From Verrucomicrobiota bacterium (GTDB lineage: Bacteria > Verrucomicrobiota > Kiritimatiellia > CAJWTS01): a DNA stretch of 63,695 nt. Of the stretch, positions 26,006-34,948 are shown piece by piece. Every line of letters starts with the position of its first letter. The first letter of the stretch is position 1. A model generated the notes under the pieces. It ran no database searches. It saw only the letters and a list, made by a program, of their open reading frames with translations, and was not told the origin of the DNA. Position numbers and translations under genes: made by a program. The stretch covers positions 1-63,695 of the forward strand of contig JAQBYD010000015.1 of the NCBI GenBank assembly GCA_027623315.1, given 5' to 3'.

Positions 26006-26049
26006 AACTCCAACGTTCGCGGGTCGTTGGGTGACAGCGTTGGGTACCG

Positions 26050-26190
26050 CAATCGTTCTCGTCCTCCTCCTCGTGCTCGTTCTCGGAGCGAAGCGATCTG
26101 CGAGATACTCGATTTCTGGGACGAGCGTGAGCGTGGGGCCAAGGGAAAGAGTGATGCGATTTCGAGCACGAGGACGAGCAACCACCGCTT
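26050..26190. repeat. Low-complexity inverted repeat element (CTCGT/ACGAG arms)
   Basis: One arm at about 26056-26092 is rich in TCGTCCTC/CTCGTGCTCG; the other at about 26163-26180 reads CGAGCACGAGGACGAGCA, largely its reverse complement. The centre is about 70 bases. It could fold into a long cruciform or RNA hairpin and looks like a small dispersed non-coding element. It sits exactly where the truncated URO-D fragment ends and the opposite gene ends. Confidence 0.45.
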
Positions 26191-26206
26191 GAGAACCAAC
26201 GATCCG

Positions 26207-26491
26207 CTACGCCGTGATGCCGTATCGCCCCAACTGCTTGCGGGCCTCGTCAACGCCCAGGAACCAGCGACACGAAAGATCGCAGTCAACTCGGTCAATC
26301 AGATCCTCGGGCGCGATGCTGAGGTCGGCACAGTTGGACTGATCGAGGAACGGCGCTGCCGGTTGCGCGCGTCCCGGGTCACGGCCGAACGCGATCATGG
26401 GCACGATGGGCCGTTCGAGTTCGCGCGCCCACCATCGGCGATAGGTCTCGCGCACGTCCGACCAGCGCTGCGGATCGAAATCGATCGCCAT
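26207..26491 (-). pseudogene. Truncated URO-D-family gene, N-terminal part
   Basis: A 94-residue frame starting DFDPQRWSDVRETYRRWW with ELERPIVPMIAFGRDP, the N-terminus of a URO-D-like protein such as the one at 28323. It reaches APEDLIDRVDCDLSCRWFLG and then ends after 16 more residues (DEARKQLGRYGITA). Those last residues look like a C-terminal tail, so an internal deletion probably removed about 250 residues. It starts 3 bases after the sulfatase-maturase relic. Not expected to form a barrel; probably non-functional. Confidence 0.6.
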
Positions 26492-26494
26492 ACC

Positions 26495-26999
26495 TTACGG
26501 TCCCCCGTCGCGGACGCTCACCGCTCCGCAACATTTCTTGAACTTCCTGCCCGAACCGCACGGACACGAATCGTTGCGGCCGGGCTGTTGGTCGAGGCGT
26601 GGCCCCCGGACGCTCTCGCGTCTCTGCTGTCGAAGCTCCGGCAGCCGCTTGTAGTCCCGTGCCAGGTAGCCCATGCGCAAGCACTCCGCCATCTTCTCAA
26701 GCGTGGGAACGGTGTGCTGATAGATCGCCTTGTACCCTTCGCAGAGGTACGCCAATCCCGGATCGCCGTCCGGCGTGGCGCCTATCCGGTCTTTCGGACA
26801 TGCGGAATTCACGCGGGCCCGGATAGAGCCCTTGTTTTTCGAGGTAGAAACAGTACCGCCAGTCGAGATTGCAGATCGGTCCGATCGGCTTGATCAGAAC
26901 GTGGAAAGGCGCCGCGCTCCGCTCGCGCGACGCCTGCGCGGGCGTCGACAGGACCTCCGCGCGCGGCATCGTGTCTGGCCGGGCCACGGTTTTAGCCAT
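26495..26999 (-). pseudogene. Decayed anaerobic sulfatase-maturating enzyme (anSME) gene
   Basis: Two pieces of a radical-SAM maturase. From ATG 26999 the N-terminus reads [20 protein letters not shown], where the family has CNLDCRYC; the second cluster cysteine is Trp, which would destroy the radical-SAM 4Fe-4S site. At about 26820, just after [11 protein letters not shown], the match jumps, in another frame, to the C-terminus ([20 protein letters not shown]) followed by a SEC-C zinc tail ([19 protein letters not shown]). About 250 middle residues are missing. The start overlaps the end of gltA. It is clearly a pseudogene and shows that the lineage once matured sulfatases. Confidence 0.8.
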
Positions 27000-28287
27000 C
27001 TTCCCCGCGACGATCTTCCGGAACGAAATCCCGCTTGTCGTGACCAAGATAGACCTGCCGTGGTCGCGCAATCTTCTGCTCGGGATCAAGTATCATTTCC
27101 TGCCATTGCGCGATCCAGCCGGAGGCGCGTGGGATCGCAAACAACATGGTGAAGGCATCGGTCGGAAAACCCATCGCCTGGTAAATGATCCCGGAATAGA
27201 AATCGACATTGGGGTAGAGCTTGCGGTCGACGAAGTAATCGTCTTCGAGCGCAATGCGCTCCAGTTCCAATGCAATATCAAGCAGCTCATTGCGGCCGGT
27301 TACCTCGAAGACCTGCTCCGCGATTTCCTTGATGATCTTGGCCCGCGGATCGTAGTTCTTGTAGACGCGATGGCCAAATCCCATCAGCAGGACGTCACCC
27401 GCCTTGACGCGCTGGATGAAATCCGGGACCTTATCCTTCGAACCGATCTCGTTGAGCATGCGCAGGACCTGCTCGTTGGCGCCCCCATGCAACGGGCCAT
27501 AGAGCGCCGCGGCCGCACCTGCGGTCGCCACAAACGGATCGGCTTGCGAGCTTCCGATACCGCGCATGACGCTGGTGCTGCAGTTCTGTTCGTGATCAGC
27601 GTGCAGGATGAAGAGAACATCCAGCGCCTTTTCCAGGACTGGGTTCGGCTTGTATTTGAGTTCGGTCATCTTGAAGAGCATGTTCAAGAAACTGCCGCTG
27701 TAGCTGAGTTCGTTATCCGGATACACGTACGGGAATCCCATGCGGCGGCGATAGGCGTACGCCGCAATGCTTGGCATCTTTCCGATCAAGCGGTACATCT
27801 GCAACCTGCGGGCATCTTCGTCCTGAATGGCTTTGGAGTCGGGGTAGAACGTTGAGAGCGCGGCGACGGTGCTCACCAGCATGCCCATGGGGTGTGCATC
27901 GTGATGGAAACCATCCATGAACTTCTTCGTGTTCTCATGAAGCATGGTGTGGTGAGTGATGCCGTGAACCCACTCCTCCGACTGCGCCCGGGTTGGCAAC
28001 TCCCCGTGGATGAGCAGGTAGGCCACCTCGAGGTAGCTGCTTTTCTCGGCGAGTTGCTCGATGGGATAGCCGCGATAGCGCAAGATGCCCTTATCGCCAT
28101 CGATAAATGTGATCCGGCTCTGGCACGATGCTGTATTCTTAAAGGCTGGGTCGTAGCCCATCATGCCGAAATCATCGTCCAATACCTTGATCTGCCGCAG
28201 ATCCATCGTATTGATCGTTCCGTCACTGATCGGGATGTCGTATTGGCCTCCCGTCCGACTATCGGTAATACTGAGTGTGTCTGTCAT
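26992..28287 (-). CDS. gltA: Citrate synthase
   Basis: A 431-residue type II citrate synthase joining acetyl-CoA and oxaloacetate at the entry of the TCA cycle. It has the three catalytic positions: His in LHADHEQNCSTS, His in GFGHRVYKNYDPRA and Asp in VDFYSG. Length matches the NADH-sensitive hexameric type (about 430). ATG 28287 follows AAAGGAG. It lies inside the URO-D island, 35 bases after one paralogue, and may share its transcript. Carbon fed by methyl or acetyl transfer could enter here, but that link is only positional. Confidence 0.95.
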   Translation of the reverse strand: MTDTLSITDSRTGGQYDIPISDGTINTMDLRQIKVLDDDFGMMGYDPAFKNTASCQSRITFIDGDKGILRYRGYPIEQLAEKSSYLEVAYLLIHGELPTRAQSEEWVHGITHHTMLHENTKKFMDGFHHDAHPMGMLVSTVAALSTFYPDSKAIQDEDARRLQMYRLIGKMPSIAAYAYRRRMGFPYVYPDNELSYSGSFLNMLFKMTELKYKPNPVLEKALDVLFILHADHEQNCSTSVMRGIGSSQADPFVATAGAAAALYGPLHGGANEQVLRMLNEIGSKDKVPDFIQRVKAGDVLLMGFGHRVYKNYDPRAKIIKEIAEQVFEVTGRNELLDIALELERIALEDDYFVDRKLYPNVDFYSGIIYQAMGFPTDAFTMLFAIPRASGWIAQWQEMILDPEQKIARPRQVYLGHDKRDFVPEDRRGEDG

Positions 28288-28322
28288 GACGATCTCCTTT
28301 CGTTATCCACTTTCGGTCCAAG

Positions 28323-29441
28323 TTAGCAGTTTGCTACGATGCGTTCGAGTTGATCCGCATGCCCGGGCGATTGCACATCGTTGACAAGAATCGCCAGGCC
28401 ACGCGGATCCAGGGTCTTCGTGAGACGCTCCACCTCCCCGGCAGGCGCGATGATCAGCACCGGTTTCGCATGCGCCTGGATCATTTCGAGCATTTCCAAC
28501 TTCTCCACCGCGGAGGGCCTGGCCTCGCCCGGCGTGTACTGGATCGCCGTGATAGAGGCATCCCCGGCCAGCGTCTCGGCGTGACGCGATGCGCCGGGTC
28601 CATCGAGATGGAACAGGCAGCGGCCGGCGCGCGTCGCCTGCCCGCTCAACGACGGCATGCAGACTTCCTCGAAATCGCGCGGGCTGATCATGAAATTGAA
28701 GTCGCAAGTGGGCAGCGTATAGGGCTGATTGGACCACGCACCCAGCCATTGGATGATACCGGCGCCACGCGCGAGCACGGCGTCGTGAAGACTTGCAAAT
28801 ATCGGTTCCCAGACACCCACCAGCCGCTCCGCCGAAGCGGTGATCTCGGTTCGATGATCCATCAAGTCGGTGCACAACCTCTGCGGACCGCGCAGGTTGG
28901 ACAACGTGTCGATAGCGCCCGTGAGATCCGGCAGGCAGACGAGGTAATCCCCGGCGGCATCATCGGCGACGATCTTGCTCAGTTTCAGGACCGTCCGGTA
29001 CCACCAGTTATCCAGATCGAAACGAAGAAATGCCGTATCCTCCCAGTCATTCAGAATAGCGTCCTGCCATATTGTCCCTTCCCGAACGGAGAGGGTCAGC
29101 GGCGCTCCCACGAATGCTGCGATCGAAACCGGCCCAATATCGACCCGGACGTGGGGAAGCGCCTCTGCGACATAATGCGTATTTTCCACCTGTCGTCGCC
29201 GCATCTGCAGCCACAGCCGAGGCTGATCGAGGAGATCAAAGCCCTTGTCCCACCGGATGTCCGGGTTCTTTCCGGCGGACGCGATGAGCAATGGCCGATC
29301 TGCGTCGAAGCGCCACCATCGCTCCCACCGCTCGGCGATCTCCGGAAAGCGCAGACAGCAACTCAGCGGCGTCGCGGCGATTCGCTCGAGGCTAGAGCTC
29401 CAGGCCTCCGACCGATCCGATATGGTTAGAGTCGATGTCAC
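28323..29441 (-). CDS. URO-D-family protein
   Basis: A 372-residue URO-D superfamily protein. GTG 29441 overlaps the stop of the preceding frame (GTGA), so it is translationally coupled. It starts with RFPEIAERWERWWRFDADRP and includes LDGPGASRHAETLAGDASITAIQYTPGEA and VLIIAPAGEVERL near the end. No heme-pathway signature residues were recognised, so it probably uses some other methylated or carboxylated small molecule. It is followed by gltA after 35 bases. Confidence 0.78.
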   Translation of the reverse strand: MTSTLTISDRSEAWSSSLERIAATPLSCCLRFPEIAERWERWWRFDADRPLLIASAGKNPDIRWDKGFDLLDQPRLWLQMRRRQVENTHYVAEALPHVRVDIGPVSIAAFVGAPLTLSVREGTIWQDAILNDWEDTAFLRFDLDNWWYRTVLKLSKIVADDAAGDYLVCLPDLTGAIDTLSNLRGPQRLCTDLMDHRTEITASAERLVGVWEPIFASLHDAVLARGAGIIQWLGAWSNQPYTLPTCDFNFMISPRDFEEVCMPSLSGQATRAGRCLFHLDGPGASRHAETLAGDASITAIQYTPGEARPSAVEKLEMLEMIQAHAKPVLIIAPAGEVERLTKTLDPRGLAILVNDVQSPGHADQLERIVANC

Positions 29442-30022
29442 AGCGCGGCCGCCTCACGATCGATAATCTCCCATGCCTTCTCGATATAGAATCGGTACGC
29501 ATCGAGAGATGTGCCGCCTGGAATCCGGTGATCCAGGCCGATCACGCAACCCCCGGACCGGACCATCGACGGAATCTTGTACTCCAGTTCAGCCACGATC
29601 TGATCCTCGCCGAGTCGCAGCACCTGCTTGTCGATGCCGCCGTAGAAGGCCAGGCGTGTGCCGTATTGCTCCCGGATCTTGACCACGTCCATGTGTGCCG
29701 CCGGCTCCATGGGATGCATGCAGTTCACACCGGCCTCCACGAAGACATCCAGCAGCGGATTCATGTCGCCATCACTGTCCTGATCGAAGAGGCGAGTGCC
29801 GCGATCCGCAAGCATCTCCCAGACCTTGCTGTAGTATGGAGCGATGAACTCACCGACCTGCCGGGGGCCCACGAGCGGTCCGTTCTTACCAGCCATGTCC
29901 TCGTGCACGGACAGGAGATCTATCGTCTCCATCTGAGACACGCGGTCCAGCACGGCCACGGCCGTACGGGTGAAGGTGTCGAGCATGTCGTGGATCAGTT
30001 CGGGCTGCTCGTAGTAGGCCAT
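29438..30022 (-). pseudogene. C-terminal half of a URO-D gene, part of a deletion chimera
   Basis: A 194-residue frame covering the second half of a classical URO-D barrel: YYEQPELIHDMLDTF, DGDMNPLLDVFVEAGVNCMH, FYGGIDKQVL and GCVIGLDHRIPGG. The matching frame runs further upstream as LQLYDTAPFAM before losing its reading frame at about 30040-30055, where it meets the N-terminal part of a different paralogue. An internal ATG could allow synthesis of this half, but a half barrel is unlikely to work. Confidence 0.7.
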
Positions 30023-30804
30023 GGCGAAGGGAGCCGTGTCGTAAAGTTGTAACTCGATCCAAAGCTGGACTGGTCTCCGTTGTTGAGCCGCAGCAATCCT
30101 TCACTCTCGCTCCAGCGCATCACGCGCAGTGCATTGTCGCGCAGGAAGGCCATCAGCGTGTGGACTTCATCCGGGCTGTCGAACATGGCCAGAAAGAACG
30201 CCTCCATGCCCATCAATTCGATCACGCGCTCGGTCAGCATCGTCGAGCCCATCGGTCCGGTGCCGAACCGCACGGTCAGCAGCCCGTCAAACAGATCCTC
30301 CACGAATGCCTGCCAGGCTGCGGTTTGTTCGCGATCGACGTGGCAGACAGCGGGTTGCAGAAGGGCCAGGTCCTCCTTCAGGTTCTTGATCGGGTGCTTG
30401 AACGCGAAGCCCGCCGCCACGCCGTCTGCGTCGTTGGCGCTCGTCCGCTCGAGCGCCACACCCATCTCGTCGATCGCGGCGAACCAGCCGATATCGAACG
30501 TGTCGGGGATCACCTTGTCGTCGTCGATCAGTTCGTGGTTGCGGAGATTGCGCAGGAGCTGCATCTCGATTCCACGCCCCGTCGACGACTCGCAGCGGAA
30601 AACGTCCGGCGGCATGAAATCGCGATCGAAGGTCCAGGTCTCGATGATCACGGGCGGCCGCGCGCCCGGCCGCGCGTCGTTCAGGTCGAGCCACATCTGC
30701 CGCCGCTGCTCCATCACCGGCAGCGCCGCGATCTCCGCCTGCCTTGCCGCCAGTTCGCGCAGGTACGTGCGCTCCGTCTGGGGCATCTCCCATTCAGTCG
30801 TCAT
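29995..30804 (-). pseudogene. N-terminal part of a divergent URO-D-like gene, part of a deletion chimera
   Basis: Started at ATG 30804 (AGGGAGG upstream), this frame reads TERTYLRELAARQAEIAALP and stays similar to the gene at 31284 through TLMAFLRDNALRVMRWSESE and LLRLNNGDQ. It then shifts frame into the C-terminal half of a classical URO-D gene. The result is a join of two paralogues with a frameshift, most simply explained by a deletion between neighbouring genes. The product would end after a short nonsense tail, so function is doubtful. Confidence 0.65.
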
Positions 30805-31283
30805 ATCACGCAACCTCCCTGTATTTTTCAAACGCGGCGTACATGGCCACGAGTCTCTAAAATTAGAACCGCGGATATCGCGGATGCTTTCGAGGTCGGG
30901 CAGTGTGAAGCAGAGGGAGTTCCACCCGTCCTGATTCACACTGCCGTATCTTGACTCAGCGTCGTCAGCACTAATCCGCGCCCACGTGAGTGGCGCCACG
31001 TGTCGCGTACCGCGGGACGTGGTCACGCGATTGCCCGTATGAGCGTCGTCACGTCTTCACCACAACGTGGCTCACGCCATCCGCGGTTCTCTCTCTATGT
31101 CTCGATTCGCGAAAATTCGCGTGATTCGTGGGCTCTTCCTCTGGCGGGTTCCGTGTCAGGCTGTCGAGGATGTGCGTTTCGCCATGCGGGTTCGATTCGA
31201 ACTTTGACGGCATTGTCCACGAACAGGGTTAGCCGAGTGTTGGCGGCATGTTAAGGTTTGATAAAGCTTCTACCGCATCGGAC
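30805..31283. other. Intergenic region between two URO-D-type genes
   Basis: About 480 bases with no credible gene on either strand. Short phrases such as TTCGCGAAAATTCGCGTGATTCG resemble degenerate inverted repeats. Part of it should be the promoter of the chimeric gene. I see nothing else. Confidence 0.4.
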
Positions 31284-32546
31284 TTATGTCGTTGCATCCA
31301 CGGCCTCGCGTGCAAGTTCGACCCAGCGCACGATTCGATGCGGTTCATTGTTGAGCGTGTGCACGTCTTTCATGATCAGTTCAATGCGGCACCCCCTGGC
31401 GACCTCGAGCGTGTGTTGCAGGTCGGCGCGAATGGCATCCTCGTCAACCGTGGCGGTGCTGATCAGCGTGGGATTTGGCTTTCGCGAAAAGACGATCTCG
31501 CGCCCGCATTCGTCCGCCATGACCGCTTGATCCGCCCACGGAGCGACGGAGATGCGCGCGATTCCGGGAAGCTGCTTGATCAGGTGGACGCGGCTATGAA
31601 CCGGCTCGCAGCACCCGTAGTAGCACCTGCCGAATCGCTCCGCCACGCTGAGCTGATACGGAAAGACGAACTCCTCGAACATCTCGGGACTGATCCCGAC
31701 CGTCTCCTGCGACTCCAACAAGACCCATAGATCGCCGGGTTCCACATCGTGGCCGTTATGGCTCGATGTGTCCGGCAGGTCCCGGCTGTAGCCGCGTGTG
31801 CCGGAGCCGATGTAATCGTTTTCGTTGTTCAGCGTCAGCAACCCCTCGTTCGCGTACCATTCGACGGCCGCCAGGTGATCGTCGCGCAGGAAGGCCATCA
31901 ACCGGTGTATGCCCTCAGGATTGTCCAGCATTTCAAGCATCAGGCCCTCGAGACCAACGACCTGGCTCGCGACGCCGGTCATCCCCATGCTCCACCACGG
32001 CATGCCGCGCAAGCGGACTTCGAGGATGCCGTCGAAAAGCGCTTCCAATCGTTGCTTCGCGGCGAGGGTTGCCTCGCGATCCACGGAGAAGGTGCGCGGG
32101 GTAAGCCCATGAAACTCGGCATCAAGATCCTGAATGGCCGCATCCCAACTCTCGGCCCCCATCACGGAGGTCTGCTCACTCCGGTGATGCTCCGCCTCCA
32201 CGCCGTAACCCGTTGACGAAACCTGCCACCCGACGTCCCAGGCAGATTCCACAACCTCATCGGTCTTAAGGACGTCAAAGGAGAAGATCTCGTTGACGAT
32301 GGCACTCTCGATACCGCGAGCCCAATCGTCTTCGCAACCCGGCTCGTGCGAAGGCCTGAGTTTCTTCTCGTCGGCGACGCCGCCGTGCTCGGCCAAAATC
32401 ATGGGGCGGCTGTCACCCCCGGAGTCGTGCGCATACCAGGCGTTGCGGCGCTCCACGTTCACCGGGTCCTCCGCCAAGCGGGCCTTCTGCTCGGCGAGGC
32501 GTCGGATCGTGGTGATATCTTTCTCCGCCAACGCTAGTTCCGTCAT
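31284..32546 (-). CDS. URO-D/methyltransferase-family protein, divergent type
   Basis: A 420-residue protein from ATG 32546 (GGAGGGAGGAG upstream; the frame is open to 32696). It is a full-length counterpart of the one at 23464: TTIRRLAEQKARLAEDPVN start, DLWVLLESQETVGISPEMFEEF in the middle, and CYYGCCEPVHSRVHLIKQLPGIARISVAPW. The shared YYGCC(D/E) motif and ELIMKDVHT end suggest a common chemistry in this subgroup, perhaps metal-dependent methyl transfer. It starts the run of URO-D genes on the minus strand, opposite selD. Confidence 0.75.
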   Translation of the reverse strand: MTELALAEKDITTIRRLAEQKARLAEDPVNVERRNAWYAHDSGGDSRPMILAEHGGVADEKKLRPSHEPGCEDDWARGIESAIVNEIFSFDVLKTDEVVESAWDVGWQVSSTGYGVEAEHHRSEQTSVMGAESWDAAIQDLDAEFHGLTPRTFSVDREATLAAKQRLEALFDGILEVRLRGMPWWSMGMTGVASQVVGLEGLMLEMLDNPEGIHRLMAFLRDDHLAAVEWYANEGLLTLNNENDYIGSGTRGYSRDLPDTSSHNGHDVEPGDLWVLLESQETVGISPEMFEEFVFPYQLSVAERFGRCYYGCCEPVHSRVHLIKQLPGIARISVAPWADQAVMADECGREIVFSRKPNPTLISTATVDEDAIRADLQHTLEVARGCRIELIMKDVHTLNNEPHRIVRWVELAREAVDATT

Positions 32547-32851
32547 CTCTCCTCCCTCCCTCTCATGGTAATGACCGCACTTTATCTGCGGAAGGCATTG
32601 ACAGTCATATTCACATGGGTGTATCGGTTGTCCAACTTCTTTCGTCCTGTTTTTGATTCGAGATGCCGTCATGAAGAAGGCCCTACGGACAAGCACCTCG
32701 GGGCCATTTCACCGTCCGCTCGTTAAACGCGGCGATCGGCACGTTCGCGGAAGCGCAACGGTTCCTCGGCAGCGGGGAGATCATCACTGAACTCCCGCTG
32801 CAACTGGTCCTCGACCGGTGCCCCTTTATCTGAGAAAAGAGGAGTCTGCTG
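32547..32851. promoter_or_regulatory. Divergent region between a URO-D gene and selD
   Basis: About 305 bases that must hold both promoters. No strong -35/-10 pair stands out. The selD ribosome site (AGAGGAG, 8 bases before ATG 32852) is the clearest element. Confidence 0.4.
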
Positions 32852-33916
32852 ATGAGAAAAGAACCCAGATTGACGAACTTCTCCAAGGCTGCCGGTTGAG
32901 CGGCCAAACGGGGTCCGTGTGACCTCCAAGCCGTGCTGGATCGCCTCGATGTCTCGAGTGAGCCGAATGTCCTCGTAGGCCCGTCCACTATGGACGATGC
33001 CGGCGTCGTGCAGGTCACGGATGATCTGGCGATTATCCAAACCGCCGACTTCATTACACCGATTGTCGACGACCCCTACACCTTCGGGCGAATTGCGGCT
33101 ACGAACGCCCTCTCAGACGTCTTCGCCATGGGCGGACGGCCGCTCTCTGCGATCAACCTGGTTGGCTGGCCCGCCCGCCTCGACGAACGGTTTCTGCATG
33201 AGATGTTGCGCGGCGGGGCGGACGTCGCGCAGGCGGCCGGTTGTCCCATCATCGGCGGGCACACCGTCAGCGACGATGAAGTGAAGTACGGCCTCTCGGT
33301 GAACGGCTGCGTGCACCCGGATCGCATCATTCGCAATCAAGGCGCACGGCCAGGCGACGTGTTGCTGCTCACCAAATCCCTCGGCACCGGAATCCTGGCA
33401 ACGGCACTGAAACGAGGGCGTATCAGCGAGGAAGAAGAGCAGGCCATGGTGGCGGCCATGACGGAATCCAACCGCGCCGCGTCCGAGGCGGCGCTCAAGG
33501 CCGGTGCGCACGCCATGACGGACATCACCGGTTTCGGCCTGGCCGGACATCTCAGCGAAATGCTTGCTCGCGACGGTGATCTTGGCATCCGTGTCGTGGC
33601 CGAGAAACTGCCGCTCCTGCCCGGCGTACGCGAGCGCGCTGCGGTGCGACGCTTGAAGGGCGGCATGGCTGCGAATCAGGATTACGTCGCGTCAAGGCTT
33701 CGGTTTGCACCGGGACTGGAGAGCCCGTACCTTGCCGTGCTGTGCGATCCCCAGACCTCGGGCGGACTTGCCGTGGCCTTGCCTCGCGAGCGAGTGGATG
33801 CTTTCATCAGCGAGGCGACGGCGCATGGTGTACGCGCCACGGAGATAGGCGAGTTTGATCAGTCGGGACTAATACAAGTCGGTCCCGAGACGGCTGACTT
33901 CAGTCGGCGGGAATGA
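32852..33916 (+). CDS. selD: Selenide, water dikinase containing selenocysteine (UGA-decoded)
   Basis: SelD makes selenophosphate from selenide and ATP for selenocysteine and selenouridine. A plain reading gives a frame from GTG 32933, which lacks the catalytic N-terminus. The same frame is open upstream to ATG 32852 except for one TGA at 32897-32899. Translated with Sec it reads LTNFSKAAG-U-AAKRGPCDL, exactly where SelD has its catalytic Cys/Sec followed by (G/A)xK. ATG 32852 has AGAGGAG. The rest is normal: GPSTMDDAGV, GGRPLSAIN, GGHTVSDDEVKYG, CDPQTSGG. Full length is 354 residues with Sec16. A hairpin follows the TGA. A sense-to-stop mutation is the alternative, but the conserved position and hairpin argue against it. 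Confidence 0.85.
32910..32926 (+). promoter_or_regulatory. SECIS-like hairpin after the selD UGA codon
   Basis: GGGGTC (32910-32915) can pair with GACCTC (32921-32926; one G-U) around the loop CGTGT. It begins 10 bases after the TGA and the loop contains GU, in line with bacterial SECIS elements bound by SelB. Confidence 0.55.
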
Positions 33917-34161
33917 CGAGCGCGAGGAGACGAATCATGGGAACTCGAGTCGGTGTCTTACGGATCTGAAACGTCCCGGATTGGGTCCCACGAATCACGC
34001 GAACCTGCCCGCCCCGCACGGGCGCGACGGAGCCTTGCCGCACGTGGGGCAGGCGCGTCGACACGAATGGGCCTCACGCAGGGCGACTGAAGGCCAGGCC
34101 TCGGACATCATGAGATCAAAACGCGTCTCGCGGAGTCTACTCACCGAAACCTCACAATTCG

Positions 34162-34929
34162 CTAAGAATTGGTGAATCTTTCGTGAATATGCAGAGAAAG
34201 CGGGCAGGATGTCTCAGAAGATTGGGGAAGACGGACGTGGGACGAGCGATCCGGATCTACGGAAATAGAACCGTTGGACGTCGGCACAGCATTCGTGACA
34301 CCTCCGAAATTCGGCAACTCCCACCAGTCGGGTAGCCCGTCGTTGTCCGAATCCCGGAAGAGTGGATTTCGTAAGCCCGTGATCAGTGCGACATCGGTTC
34401 CGTCGCGAACCCCGCCGAGGAAACGGGCGGAAACGAATTGGGGCGACGTCTCGGAGAGATACTGTACGAGAAAGTCTCGTCTGTAGCCGTCGAAGCTTCC
34501 GCCGGTGAATCGCGGCGAAACATGCTGGGGCGAGACTGCGGAATCGTACTGGCGAGAGAATGTGCGGGTGTATCCGTCATAGCTCCCGCCGGCGAAACGC
34601 ACGGAGACCTGCTGGGGTGACGTTTCGGAATCGTATAGGCGAGAGAACGCGCGAGCGTATCCGTCATAGTTCCCACCGCCGAAACGCACGGAAACGCGCT
34701 GGGGCGACGACTCTCGATCGTACTGAAGGAGAAACGCGCGCCCGTATCCATCGGAAGCGCCACCACTCATCCACGCTGAGGTGTGGGCAATGAACTGCTG
34801 CAGGCGGGTTGACGCATAGCCGTCCCAAGCGCCCCCGATGAAGCGGTCGTCCGGTAAGGCCGCCAGAAGAAGCGGCGTCAGGAGGATCGCCACTGCCACG
34901 ACATGCCTCTTGGTTCTGCTGGATCTCAT
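34162..34929 (-). CDS. Secreted repeat protein with 29-residue GGxxDGY repeats
   Basis: A 255-residue protein of no recognised function. A signal peptide (about 1-24, LLTPLLLAALP) precedes six imperfect repeats, four of them clear, each 29 residues (87 bases), with the pattern RF-x-GG-x-(Y/F)DGY-x5-(Q/L)Y-x-SE-(T/S)SPQ. A calcium-loop-like DSDNDGLPDWWE follows, a motif common in PVC secreted proteins, then a short tail. The usual continuation after PDWWE is cut short. It follows the FGE-like gene by 19 bases on the same strand, so the two are probably made together. Surface display or polymer binding is possible but unproven. Confidence 0.65.
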   Translation of the reverse strand: MRSSRTKRHVVAVAILLTPLLLAALPDDRFIGGAWDGYASTRLQQFIAHTSAWMSGGASDGYGRAFLLQYDRESSPQRVSVRFGGGNYDGYARAFSRLYDSETSPQQVSVRFAGGSYDGYTRTFSRQYDSAVSPQHVSPRFTGGSFDGYRRDFLVQYLSETSPQFVSARFLGGVRDGTDVALITGLRNPLFRDSDNDGLPDWWELPNFGGVTNAVPTSNGSISVDPDRSSHVRLPQSSETSCPLSLHIHERFTNS

Positions 34930-34948
34930 CGGGAGTTACCCACCCGGG

